Below are positions 35,592-45,171 of a stretch of DNA of 64,000 bases, piece after piece. The position numbers and the translations under genes are program-made. The stretch spans positions 19,669,757 to 19,733,756 of the forward strand of contig CM070873.1 of the NCBI GenBank assembly GCA_036365515.1. Direction: 5' to 3'. This stretch comes from Torymus aiolomorphi (taxonomy: Eukaryota; Arthropoda; Insecta; Hymenoptera; Torymidae). The first letter of the stretch is position 1. Every line of letters begins with the position of its first letter. The notes below the pieces were generated by a model. It worked only from the letters and a program-made list of their open reading frames with translations, was not told where the DNA came from and did no database searches.

Positions 35592-36379
35592 TACAGAAGA
35601 CGAAAAACAGACAGACGAGACAAGATATATAAGATTGCCGTAGGGCATAGAAACGCCGACCGGTCCGAAGTAATGTGTATAACAGTTCCGGACCGGATTC
35701 CGGTGAACGCCGCGGGAAAGGTTTTGGGTGTTTAGGGGGTAGAAATCCCTCACACCGCGGAGCCCGGCGCTTCGTGATGGTCTTAGTGGGCCCCCCTCCA
35801 TGCTGTAAGCAAGGACGGGGGCCTCGGAAGATTCACCTAGTACCTCGGAAAAACAAAAAAAAACAGTTATTAGCAGTTATTAACAGTTATTTACAGTTTT
35901 GCAGAAAAGTACCTGCGAAAACGGAGGTGCTGATAAAAGTTAGTTACAGTTATTAACGGTTATTAACAGTTTTTAACAGTTTTTAACAGTTATTAACAGT
36001 TATTAACAGTTATTTACAGTTTTGTTGATAAGAAAAAAGTTAGTATTATAGCGAAAAAAATAAACTGTTTATAACTGTAAATATCTGTAAATAACTGTTA
36101 ATAACTGTTAATAACCGTTAATAACTATTAATACCCTTTATCAGTACCTCCGTTTTCACAGGTACTTTTTTGCAAAACTGTAAACAACTGTTAATAACTG
36201 TTAATAACTGTTAATAACTGTTAATAACTGTAAATAATTGTAAATAACTATAAATAACTGTTATTAGCGTCTCAAATCAAACACTTATAAACTGTTATTT
36301 ACAGTTATTAACAGTTATTAACAGTTATTTACAAAAATCATTTCCGCTAGGGAACAATCAAGTTTAAGCATTTTCTTAT

Positions 36380-37425
36380 TACCCTGGTAGAACTGTTAAG
36401 CATAATATAGCCATAATATGCCGTATTTTATGACGGATGACCATTTTGTGCCGCATATTATGCTCATAAATCCTGTCACCTGGCGACATAATTATGACCA
36501 TAGTTATGCTGATAATTATGACCACAATTATGCTGAAGGGATAACGAGATTAGAAGGACTATAGTAAATAATTATGACCATAATTATGGGCATAATTATG
36601 CTGAAGGAGCAGGGGAGATATAAGGCTGCCCGTAAATGAAAATGTCTGAACGTTAGAGAGAGAGAAGATCGCGGGACGTAGCTATCTCTCTCGTCACGCA
36701 AGCTGACGCTCACTTTCTGCGCGTACTGCGCACGCGCAAGTATAAGAGAGAGCTACGTCCCGCAATCTTCTCTCTCTATCACTGCCAGAGAATATAGAAT
36801 ATATTATCATTCAGTATAGAAGGCCAGATCGGCCGTTTTCGTGAAGCCAAAAATAAGTGTTAGTTCAGCCCCCCATGAGTCAGGCGGCGCTATGTTCGCC
36901 CATGCTTAAGCATAGGCGAACGTAACGCCGCCTGCCTCATGGGGGGCTGAACTAACACTTATTTTTGGCTTCACGAAAACGGCCGATCTGGCGTTCTATA
37001 CTGAATAATAATATATTCTATATTCTCTATCACTGCGACTGCCGGAGGCCTGACTTCCCTTATTATACCCTATCTATAATACCTCTGTGACTGTGATACG
37101 AATAGCTGTAATATAACGAACTACCAGAGCGGAGATTGTGTGTGTGTATATGTATATATAAGTGTGAGAGAACACTGGGAGAAAAACACAGCCAGAAGGT
37201 TCGAAATTAAGGTTAGAATTCCCGAAGCGCTCGGTATAAACAGCCTGAGCGACGAGCGCGACGGAGGTCACGTGACCTTTGTATACGTTTGTCAATCGTT
37301 CAGCATCTCGTTCACCATAATTATGGTCATAATTAGGACGAATTCCCCCGTATTAATTATGATTAATTGTCTAGTCAGAATTATGACCATCGGCCATTTC
37401 TTATGCTGAATATTTTTGCAGGGTA
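36380..37425. mobile_element. ~1.05-kb TIR element with TACCCTG ends
   Basis: The left end reads taccctggtagaactgttaa then gcataat; the right end, read in reverse complement, gives taccctgcaaaaatattcag then cataag. The match extends for about 26 bp, so these are terminal inverted repeats; a TA may be duplicated at the borders. Inside are repeats of aattatgaccataattatg (36,480-36,610 and 37,312-37,400), an inverted pair around agagagaagatcgcgggacg (36,655-36,780) and the 242-bp palindrome. No transposase is encoded. A non-autonomous DNA transposon; family not assigned. Confidence 0.6.
36787..37028. repeat. 242-bp near-perfect palindrome
   Basis: The arms 36787-36907 and 36908-37028 are reverse complements with only a few differences and almost no loop; the centre is gcttaagc. 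Landmarks are ttcgtgaagccaaaaataag in the left arm against cttatttttggcttcacgaa in the right, and gccccccatgag against catggggggc. Such high identity without spacer is unstable in cloning and can extrude as a cruciform; transcription would give a long double-stranded hairpin. Confidence 0.85.
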
Positions 37426-37580
37426 CGTTTAGGTGCATTTACGGAAGCGGATCGCTTGTTAACTTTTCTATCTCTAAAATCTTTTGTCATCCATTTAACA
37501 TTATTAAAAATGTTCGTCTTTAAAAAAATTTAATAACATAATCTCGATGTTCTAAACACGCGTCGTTTCCAAAAAAAATA

Positions 37581-38975
37581 CTATCGATTCACTAGCAATT
37601 GCTTTTTTATTAATTGGTACAAATATTCAGCTCCATTATGCATGTGAGACATCTTACAAAATTCACTTTCACAAATACTATACATATCTAAAATAATCGA
37701 AAAGAAAATTTGTGTTGGAGCTTTTAAACTCCCATAAGGATAACCTTTTAAGGAGGGAAATACTTTCCACAGCAACAGTAAATCCGAAGATGAATCAAGT
37801 TCGTTATCATTGCAAATAAAATCTTTTTTACACTCGTCACAGTTGAATTTTTGTAAATTTTTAAACGCGAGAAAAAATACGTTGCTGATTACAGCAACGT
37901 ATTTTTTAGAACAGTTTTGGAAATCAGAACTTTTCTCTTTAACTTCTTTGTTTGTTTGAAGTTGCTGTTCATCGTTTAAAGTTGATTCGGCATCGTTATT
38001 AATAAACCACTCATCAATTTGTTTGTTTATTATTAAATTTTTAAAGTCTTCTTTCTCTTTAAGCGCATCTTCATTAATACATTTATCAAAACTAGAAATT
38101 AATAATCGAGCCTTATCCGGTTCGCAGTTTGTTCCGACGGGTGGTACTAATAAAGTTATCATTAACGAGTACTGAAAATTTCTACGAAACTGCATAACAG
38201 TCGGGTTATCGTTATGCCCTGATCGAGATCTCATTGTTCCGAAAAAGTTTTCAAGTTTATCTTGATTTAGACGAGAAGTTAATACATAGGGTTTACCTTC
38301 GTTTTTTAACTGAGTCCACAACTCCAAAGTAGCATTTATTGTTAAAATTATACTATTAAAACAATCCGGATTTTTACCATTACTCATTTGCCATTGTTCA
38401 AACCACGTCACCGCATCGCGTAAACATTTTTCTACCTGTGGATTTTTTTCTGATAAGCCGCGTTTTAAAGGGTTTCGATCATTAGCGCTTCGAGCATTAA
38501 GGCAATCAAAAACATCATTTAATTTTTTACAAAAATTAGCAGTTGCTACTGTTGATTGATCTTTTAAATCGCCAGAAATTGCACCTGTCATAAGGGCCGC
38601 GTAAACGGAATTACTGAAAACTTGCGTAGCTAAACTGATTTTCATTTTTTCGTAATTATTAGGATTTATGTGTCGATCTGCTAGTTTAGGTGCTGCTTTG
38701 CAAACTTTTGAACACTCGATTTCTCTCAATTCTCGAACAGCATTCCACGAAATTGTATCGTTACCTATTTTAATATCACTTCTAATTAAATTATTACGAA
38801 TGCATTTAAAAATGTGAGGACTGTCGAATGCAAAAGTTATTTTACGACTTTGAAACTCAAAAAATGGTCTATTTTTATCAATTTTTAACGCAGCAATCGC
38901 TTTTTGATTGGAAGCTCCTTGATCACAAACCATGTGCCGAACCTTAAAACCTATATCTTCAGTTAATTGCAAAAC
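37581..38975 (-). pseudogene. P-element/THAP9-like transposase, C-terminal part (split by Polinton)
   Basis: This 465-codon stretch is the second part of a P-type transposase. Immediately after the Polinton border comes the strand carrying the second catalytic aspartate (VRHMVCDQGASNQKA), then the GTP-binding-type insertion region with FAFDSPHIFKCIRNNL, then LTSRLNQDKLENFFGTMRS, a hallmark block of P/THAP9 transposases, and an acidic tail region with CDECKKDFICNDN. It is fully open up to its stop at 37581. It resumes in exactly the frame in which the N-terminal part stops at 58261. No second defect is visible, so the gene was apparently intact when interrupted. P TIRs were not located. Confidence 0.88.
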
Positions 38976-38981
38976 GTCGCA
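38976..38981. other. 6-bp target-site duplication, left copy (GTCGCA)
   Basis: GTCGCA directly precedes the AGTAGTAGG terminus of the Polinton and is repeated exactly after its other end at 58261-58266. Polintons/Mavericks characteristically duplicate 6 bp on integration. Deleting the element with one copy keeps the transposase reading frame. Confidence 0.95.
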
Positions 38982-39591
38982 AGTAGTAGGTGTACCGCTA
39001 TAGCGAGACAGATAGGTATCAGGTTACACTTCCGGTGTCATCTTCAAGTGGGCACTTGACTGAAGTGTTTATATAAACATCTCTTATCTTAAGTGTTTGT
39101 TTATATAAACAGTAGCCAAAACAGTAGCAAAACAGTAGCAAAAACAGTAGTTAATTATTGTTTATTTATATAAACAATGATTAATAGCCTATTGTTAATG
39201 AGCTACTGTATAGCTCCTGTTTAAGTGTCCACTTGATGGCGCCGTAACCTGATACCTCCGTTCTCGCTATAGCGGTCATGACGTAACCTGCTGGCCCACT
39301 CCTTCGCAGCCAGCGCAGGGTATTGGTGCGCTATACCAGTCATCACGCCCCCACTCCTTCGCAGCGGTGGGTGTAGAGCGGCGGACTACGCTATACTTGC
39401 CACGCGTGTGCTGGTAGTTGGCACCCCGCTGAGCGCGGGCCTGTGGTGGGTCGCCCGTGTGCTCTCTCCGGGTGGCTTGGGCATACTGCTGTGTGCGTTT
39501 GTGTATGCGTGCCTGCAAGCCGCTTGGCTCGAGAGGAGTGGGGAGTTTTGGTGTGAGCGAGAGAGAGATGAGTAAGCGCTCGCTTGCGTGG
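38982..39591 (+). repeat. Polinton left terminal inverted repeat (~610 bp)
   Basis: This matches the reverse complement of 57638-58260 with scattered substitutions and small indels. It starts AGTAGTAGGTGTACCGC. Its first ~310 bp are themselves partly palindromic: tatagcgagacag...gtatcaggttac near the tip faces gtaacctgatacctccg...ctatagcggtca near 39,245, and tcaagtgggcacttga faces agtgtccacttgat. Repeated tttatataaac and aacagtagc(c/a)aaa words lie between. Such structure may serve as replication-priming or protein-binding signal, which is inference. Confidence 0.9.
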
Positions 39592-39938
39592 ATGGGAGGG
39601 AAAGGTACTGTATAGATATACAAATGGATATGCTTGCAGGTAGCAGCGCGTTTAATCGTATGTGTGAATAAAAAAGGGGAAATTCGATTATTATTTTTTT
39701 CGAGGAAACAAAGGGATTGGATAATTTACTGGACGAATGTGAGGTCGATAAATGAAAACAATTGTTTTGGTAAAAAATCATAAATCACATTTTTATTAAC
39801 ACACCATACATGCATACACACACATTTACATAAATAACACATAATAGTGTACGCAGACACTAAGAAATTTTACAGGTAAATGGCGCGAGGAGTGTGTAGT
39901 GGACTGTCTGTCATAGTGTAGTATTTTTGGTTGTGTTA

Positions 39939-40136
39939 TTAGTTTTTAATGATGATGGTGGTGACGACTAGCTGTATCTGGAGTAGCCTTCTTTTTTTGG
40001 GGAAAGAGTGGGTGTTGGTGGAAAAAGATTTAAAACGGGCAGAATCTTTATCCGTGGAGGAATGGTCTTTTTTATTATCGACGAGAGGCTGTTTGTCTTC
40101 CGGCTTGCCGGCTGGTTTGCTGAACGGCGGTCCCAT
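39939..40136 (-). CDS. Small lysine-rich Polinton ORF, doubtful
   Basis: A 65-residue frame lying downstream of, and in the same orientation as, the 302-residue gene. It is rich in K, S and D, with a basic PKKRR cluster that could be a nuclear localisation signal. No homology is recognised, and length and composition alone do not prove coding. The plus-strand frames overlapping it are no better. Confidence 0.25.
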   Translation of the reverse strand: MGPPFSKPAGKPEDKQPLVDNKKDHSSTDKDSARFKSFSTNTHSFPKKRRLLQIQLVVTTIIIKN

Positions 40137-40267
40137 GATGTTGTCTCGATGAGGATCGCAGCTCTACTGTTTTATCGCGGTGTTGTCCTTTACTTATATT
40201 TATGTGGTGGTGGTGATGGGCATGATGATGACGCAAGTAAAAAATCAAATGTGCGAATAATGTGTAT

Positions 40268-41176
40268 TTATTGGATGCTTTCGTGTACTTCTTTTTCCAG
40301 AATGTGTAAATACAGAGTGCGAAGTTCTAAAAACAATCTCTCTACGTCGGTTTCTCTAAAGTTTGAATAACCTACGCGATCGTTCACATTAGATTTTAAA
40401 TTTTCTTTTAGTTCGTCGAATATTTTTAGAAAAGTTATGCCGTCAAAAAATGAGTGTATTATATTCTCGTCGTTTTTTTCACGAATGTTTATTTTGATGT
40501 TATTAATAATTAACTCTACCGCGGAATTAACAAATATCACGATATTTTCTAGTTGTTTGAATCTAAAATTTATACACTCGCGTAATTTTTTCAAGTGCGC
40601 AAATGTCTTTAACTGCATCACAACACTCGGTAAAATGTCGATCTTTCTCTTCTTTTTGGGTGGTTCGTCGTCGTCGGTGGCTGCAGCGGTGGTGATGGTG
40701 GCGGTGGTGGGGGTGGTGCTGGTGCTGGTGGTGCTGACGGTATCGTCGTCGTGTATTAGGCCGTGCGTGAGGCAGGGACTGCGTCCATCGGCGGTATCCC
40801 AGTCCTGGGCCTCGTGTTCGTAGCAGCTCGAGAAGTCAGGTGGTGTAATTTCCCGACTATGGTTGACGGATACGGCTTTTGAGCTGTAGCAGAGCATCAA
40901 TGAAATGTCGTGGGCGGGTAGGATGATTTTTCTAGGTGTTCGATTCTCGTTGATCAGATATTCTTGAATGGTGACAAAATGTTCCGTGAATTTTTCCCAG
41001 CTAGGTTTGTCCATAGTGACGTATTTGTGAGGTGAAACGCCGCCGCCAAATTGAATAACAGGGCGAAACTGTTTGCCGAAGTATTGTAAGCCGAGATAGA
41101 CAAACTTTGAGTGCGATTTATTGAGAGCGTAGCACGTGCTGAATAGCAGCGTGTGCGGAATATTCTCTTGATTCAT
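40268..41176 (-). CDS. Conserved-type Polinton protein, PC4-like fold suspected
   Basis: A 302-residue protein, read from ATG at 41176 (MNQENIPHT); an upstream frame extension has no better start. The N-terminal third has YLGLQYFGKQFRPVIQF, then VTMDKPSWEKFTEHF, a pattern (strands, aromatic, then x-x-x-W-x-x-F/L helix) reminiscent of the PC4/single-stranded-DNA-binding fold. The middle is a low-complexity T/A linker ending in an SV40-like nuclear signal (PPKKKRKI). The C-terminal third is helical and L/I-rich. A role in transcription or single-strand DNA binding is an inference only; no family is firmly recognised. It is the leftmost large gene of the element. Confidence 0.6.
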   Translation of the reverse strand: MNQENIPHTLLFSTCYALNKSHSKFVYLGLQYFGKQFRPVIQFGGGVSPHKYVTMDKPSWEKFTEHFVTIQEYLINENRTPRKIILPAHDISLMLCYSSKAVSVNHSREITPPDFSSCYEHEAQDWDTADGRSPCLTHGLIHDDDTVSTTSTSTTPTTATITTAAATDDDEPPKKKRKIDILPSVVMQLKTFAHLKKLRECINFRFKQLENIVIFVNSAVELIINNIKINIREKNDENIIHSFFDGITFLKIFDELKENLKSNVNDRVGYSNFRETDVERLFLELRTLYLHILEKEVHESIQ

Positions 41177-41340
41177 TTTAACACTTTTTACGCGCACTTT
41201 TAATAAAAAAAATACTGACGGCAACGCCCGAGATGATGTGTTTTTTTAGATAGTGTACAGTGCGGTTCGTGCTTTCTTTTTAAGAAAATACTGCTCGGCG
41301 GTAGAGATGTCGTGCTTTCGGCTGCTGCGCTTCTACTATA

Positions 41341-41828
41341 TTATCCCGCTCGCGATGCCCTATGGTTCTCTATACGCGTACGAGCGCGTACCTCCCTCCT
41401 TTGAGCAGTGGGTGGCGGTCGTGGTAAGCATTTATCCAATGACAGATCGCGACGTATACATGCTGTTGGAGCGTGGTGGTGGTGGGGGAAGACCTTGTGC
41501 GAAAAATTATTCTCAAAGAGAAAGATATCTTTGTTTTGAAAATATTTATCGATAAGCGCGATTTTAACGGTGCCTTTGATAAATCGATACATATCGTAGT
41601 TCAAGAGGTATTTTATTACGCGTGAGTTCATCGGTAACACCGGAAATGTACAAGAGAGAAACACGATCTATTTTCAAAGAGAAAGATATCTTTGTTTTGA
41701 AAATATTTATCGATAAGCGAGATTTTAACATTGCCTTTGATAAATCGATGCATATCGTAGTTCAAGAGGTATTTTATTACGCTTGAGTATTCGGTAACAG
41801 CGGAAATGAGGTCATCAATTTTAGTCAC
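41341..41828 (-). CDS. Partly duplicated small Polinton ORF (unknown)
   Basis: Two overlapping minus-strand frames (66 residues at 41628-41828 and 107 residues at 41341-41664) share the block VIKYLLNYDM-RFIKG followed by KYFQNKDIFLFEN. They arise from a ~160-bp direct duplication (about 41,510-41,665 and 41,672-41,828). The upstream copy carries a plausible start (MTKIDDLISAV) but is cut off after FLFEN; the downstream copy continues into an H- and P-rich tail. The likely history is one small gene with an internal tandem duplication. Function unknown. 41,830-42,377 contains a (TG)n run near 41,955 and no gene. Confidence 0.4.
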
Positions 41829-41953
41829 GTACGTGTAGATAAGTTTTGTTCAATAGAGAGAAACGCGATCAGTGCGTAAATATCGATAACTATTCCAAGA
41901 AAAGCCAAGGCTAGACTTGCAAGCAACGCGTTTCATCGTGTTTTTAGTCATGC

Positions 41954-41986
<33 letters not shown>

Positions 41987-42377
41987 CAAAAATGAAACCC
42001 GACTATTACTTTTTTTTTTCGAGGAAACGAAGGGGATTGGATAATTTTACTGGAAGAGTGTGGGTTCGATAAATGAAAGAAGTCGTTTTGGTAAAAAAAA
42101 AGTTTAATCGATCGATCAGATTATTAAGAAAAAAACTTACATAGTAAAAATACACAAAAACTTACAAACTATGATTACATAAATTTTAAAGCAGCGCGTA
42201 CAACCGGGACTGATGACTTACAAACTAAAATTGAATGTGTTTTGCTCCAGGGATATTAAACTAAAATGTTAAAAGTACAAAGCGCATAGAGAAGCCTACA
42301 AACTATTCATACACACAAAGAAGAAAAATCATTAAAATTAACACCATACAATAGAACAAAGAACGGCGACATCATCA

Positions 42378-42935
42378 TTATTGCGACAATGGTTTACACG
42401 ATTGCATACAAAATCCTGCCCCTGCGGAAGTTGCCCGCGGGAAATTGTTCATGCGACGCATTTTCTTTTGTTTTCTTAGTTTTTTATCGCGACCTTTTCT
42501 CCTGACATTTTCATAAAACTTGGCAACTAATTTGTCGTTCGCGCGAGAATCGCGCGTAAAGACTTGACAAAAAGTGCGTAAACTACGCCTGCTACACATA
42601 AAATACAAAAACATAATACAATATTCACCGCAGACTTTCGAATCGATGCTCTGCAACTTTTTCTTGTTCCACACGAGACGCTTGCAATTTCTTCCGAGTC
42701 GGTCGAGATGCCAGCGCGACTTTGGTCCCAGACGGTAGCTGTCAAAGTAGGTGCCTCTTGCATGACGATCTATGTAGAATGCCACCCAGTGAGATCCAGG
42801 TTTATCCGCCGTGTCGATATTAGTCACGACGGCTGCGGGAAGGCTCAAGCGCCATGGTATATGGTCAGCGGCGTAGACTCCGATCGAATTAGCAGCGAGC
42901 CCACTGATGGCTCGTGTTATTTCTCGGGTGTTCAT
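42378..42935 (-). CDS. Adenain-like cysteine protease (virion maturation protease)
   Basis: The 185-residue product belongs to the adenovirus-type protease family that Polintons use to process capsid proteins. The catalytic layout is visible: His49 in GSHWVAFYID, Asp65 in TYFDSYRLG, Gln95 in KLQSIDS as the oxyanion residue, and the nucleophile Cys102 in VCGEYCIMFLYF. After about residue 140 the tail is strongly basic (RRKGRDKKLRKQKK), fitting DNA or core binding. The start overlaps the stop of the preceding gene by four bases (ATGA), implying coupled expression from one minus-strand transcript. No defects are seen; length is typical. Confidence 0.9.
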   Translation of the reverse strand: MNTREITRAISGLAANSIGVYAADHIPWRLSLPAAVVTNIDTADKPGSHWVAFYIDRHARGTYFDSYRLGPKSRWHLDRLGRNCKRLVWNKKKLQSIDSKVCGEYCIMFLYFMCSRRSLRTFCQVFTRDSRANDKLVAKFYENVRRKGRDKKLRKQKKMRRMNNFPRATSAGAGFCMQSCKPLSQ

Positions 42936-43639
42936 TCTTGAGACAATGATGCAGAGTCGCCGTCAGCTGTGAAGTATCTGTTGCAACTATTCGAATCCTT
43001 GCTATTTGTATCTCTTGCATCGTAGTCATCATCATCGTCCGATTTCCCTACAATACGCAGACTTTTTTTCTTCTCCTTGCTGTGGTACTCGTGAAGCGCT
43101 GAAAAATACATTTCACTATTCACCCTTTCCTTCGAAGTAAGCCGCCATTCTTCGGGTAGTAGCGAGCGTAGCCATTTCTTTATTTGATTAGCCTTCTATA
43201 AGGCACAAAATTCTTTCTGCTTTTTCTGCGAATGCGTGGCGCACACGGTGTTTTTTGGAAAAATACTGTTGAACTTGCCAAATGTTGGAGAAGCGTATTT
43301 CTCCAAGTTACATATACAGCGTCCAAATAGTGTTTCGATGTAGCGGGCCTTCTCCTCGCCGCGTACGTAAATTCTTCTCGCCCCTCGGGCGATATTGTAG
43401 AGATGTCGATGCAACTGGCGAAGACTCACTTCCCCCTCGAACCAATGAAGTCCATGAATGTCAACAGCGCAGTAAGTATTGGTCTGTTTAACCTCATCAG
43501 GCAAGTCATCGAAGCTGCAGGGCGGCTGTACTATCCAGTGATCCATAATTTTTTTCTGCAGACAAATGATTGCCACCTCCTTTGGCAAAAATTTTTTTTC
43601 GGTATCACGGAAGCCTTGAATATCTATTACGTAGTCCAT
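42932..43639 (-). CDS. Conserved arthropod Polinton protein (D-x-G-F / HGLxW type) with in-frame TAG
   Basis: From ATG at 43639 the frame reads MDYVIDIQGFRD, then FLPKEVAII, VDIHGLHWFEG, and ICNLEKYASP, a pattern I associate with an uncharacterised arthropod family often found with mobile elements (an RNase-H-like fold is possible; not established). It stops at a TAG at 43,196-43,198 after KEFCAL, but the same frame continues open for 87 further codons (KKWLRSLLPEEW, then a KEKKKS basic patch and a DDDDD acidic patch) to a TGA overlapping the protease start. The cysteines before the TAG and the helix after it look like one domain end, so the TAG is probably a nonsense mutation or read-through site. 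Confidence 0.6.
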
Positions 43640-43819
43640 GCTGTTTGGGGTGCGCGTGCGCGCGCGCAAAAGTGCGTGTATGCTGCCGGGTGCGAGAGAA
43701 AAAACGAAGTGACGCGAGGTGGCATAGAGTGTACGTCGTTAGCGCACCCTCCACCACTTTTGTCTCCCACTTTTTACGTCCGGCGAGACTGACGCCACCT
43801 GTAGTGCTGACGTCAGCAT

Positions 43820-45154
43820 TTAGGCACTGAAATCCGATAAAATTTGTCGAGTGGAGTCGATTTCGAGAATGTTATCGTATTCGGCATAAACAATACAGTT
43901 TATCGTAGTTGTCGGCGCGACTTCGAAGCCTACTTCTATACGCACGCTACCCGACCGCACGAGATTCCAGTGCGTGTGACAGTGAGCCGATAAGTCGGGC
44001 GTGAGATCGAAAGCTGTGAGAAAATAGCTTTGTGAATAATTGGCTCTGTTTATGCCGAGGCCCTCGTTGAGGAAATGTATACCGGTGCCCGAGTAGAGTG
44101 TTTGAAAGGCTTCGATAAACGAGGCATTGTTCCCGGTAAAGTGTGGCTGTAATGGTTTGCTCGGAATTTGGACACCATCGACGTAGAGGGAGAGGTAATT
44201 TATGTCGAAGTGTTGAAAGTTGAAAGGATTAAGTCGCCGATTTCCGTTGAACGCTCTGTTATCTACGAAACCGATGATTACGCGTTTCGGCAGTTGGCCT
44301 AGAATTGCATTATCGATGCTGTCGCCGTATATACCGGCGTGAAGCGTGAAAGTTTTGATTTCGACGCGCGTTATGGGATACTTGGCAGTTGCCTTGGCCA
44401 AAGTATTGGCGTGCGCGATTAAAATACCGGGGTTTATTTTCACGCGACGAATAATGAGCGTAGCTTCTTTTATCCTTATGCCAAATTGTCCATCGTCTGT
44501 GCTGTCCATCAGACAAAAGGCGTCTTTGCTCCGCACTAGGCGCACGCGCATTTCGACACCATTGATAAGCATTTTATCTTGATTAAACAAGTCGCAGTGC
44601 AGATGGCCAATCATGTCGAATGTCTTTCCGCCGAGCGTATAGTTTTGACGATTGACGAGGCCCTTGTTAGAGCCCGCTCCTTGATTTTGTGGGGTCGCCT
44701 CGAAGCAAGCCGGTGTGTCATCGTACCAGAGGCTAGCCGTCAGATGAGACTCTTTGGCTGCCGGTGAATAACTCAACAGCGACTCGATGTAAGCTCTGTA
44801 GGGATACGCGTTGTTTGGCGGTGAGACAAGTTTTTGATTGAGAAAAATATCGATTTGATTGAACATTGAGTGAAGAAGGTTGTTTACGGGCGCAACTTTT
44901 AAATTCACGTCGGGGTCGGCGATCGGTAATATCTGTGCCTTTACGTACAGCATGGTGTGCGCGAGATCGATGTAATGCTCGCTGGCGCTGGGTACGACAA
45001 ATTCGATCGGCGCGTCGCCTTCATCGCTGATCGACGACACGGGCTTATAGTTCAGAAAACTGCTGCCTTCGATCGAAGTTTGAGTCGCGGGGAGTGTAAA
45101 AAGATCAAGCTCGCTCGACATACACTCTGACGAGTGCGAGTGTAAGAAAGACAT
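43820..45154 (-). CDS. Polinton major capsid protein, double jelly-roll (PY-type)
   Basis: The 444-residue protein matches, by pattern, the family annotated in animals as uncharacterised F54H12.2-like, which corresponds to the Polinton double jelly-roll capsid protein. Visible: EFVVPSASEHYIDLAHTMLYVKA near residue 50 (written here in part), then NLLHSMFNQIDIFLNQKLVS, YPYRAYIESLLSYSP, GHLHCDLFNQDKMLINGVE and, near the C-terminus, LVRSGSVRIEVGFE. These alternate short strands with glycine/proline turns. It would assemble as pseudohexameric trimers in an icosahedral shell. The frame is intact. Eighteen bases separate its start from the upstream core-protein gene. Confidence 0.8.
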   Translation of the reverse strand: MSFLHSHSSECMSSELDLFTLPATQTSIEGSSFLNYKPVSSISDEGDAPIEFVVPSASEHYIDLAHTMLYVKAQILPIADPDVNLKVAPVNNLLHSMFNQIDIFLNQKLVSPPNNAYPYRAYIESLLSYSPAAKESHLTASLWYDDTPACFEATPQNQGAGSNKGLVNRQNYTLGGKTFDMIGHLHCDLFNQDKMLINGVEMRVRLVRSKDAFCLMDSTDDGQFGIRIKEATLIIRRVKINPGILIAHANTLAKATAKYPITRVEIKTFTLHAGIYGDSIDNAILGQLPKRVIIGFVDNRAFNGNRRLNPFNFQHFDINYLSLYVDGVQIPSKPLQPHFTGNNASFIEAFQTLYSGTGIHFLNEGLGINRANYSQSYFLTAFDLTPDLSAHCHTHWNLVRSGSVRIEVGFEVAPTTTINCIVYAEYDNILEIDSTRQILSDFSA

Positions 45155-45171
45155 TTTCTTTTTTTTTCTAT

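Larger units (their letters stand above)
30470..35862 (+). mobile_element. R1-clade non-LTR retrotransposon, near full length
   Basis: A 5.4-kb GC-rich unit on the plus strand: a 5' untranslated part (about 30,470-31,216), ORF1 (31217-32592), ORF2 (about 32,600-35,591), a short 3' part and an A-rich end (aaaaacaaaaaaaaa, 35,848-35,862). Length and layout fit R1-clade elements of arthropods (R1, SART, TRAS, Waldo and relatives), several of which choose specific targets. It lies inside a cagttattaac array; attattaacagtta at the left and attattagcagtta-like DNA at the right could be a target duplication or simply the array. All six frame breaks are one-base deficits. Confidence 0.85.
30327..36352. 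mobile_element. 10-nt-word element (agttattaac type) split by an R1-clade LINE
   Basis: The left end ccctagtggaaat (about 30,327) and right end atttccgctaggg (36,340-36,352) are inverted. The inner DNA consists of cagttatttac and cagttattaac words with a gagacgttaat motif at about 30,392 and gcgtctcaaatcaaac at about 36,265, again the mirror-image centre motif. A shared internal block (ggaggtgctgataaaag, 35,922; inverse near 36,145) also occurs at 24,345. Without the LINE the element would be about 635 bp. The LINE sits between about 30,470 and 35,862. Confidence 0.6.

Noticed and set aside
39276..39781. Open frames of 115 and 131 residues at the Polinton left end
   Set aside because: They lie in or across the terminal inverted repeat, and the matching right TIR does not preserve them.
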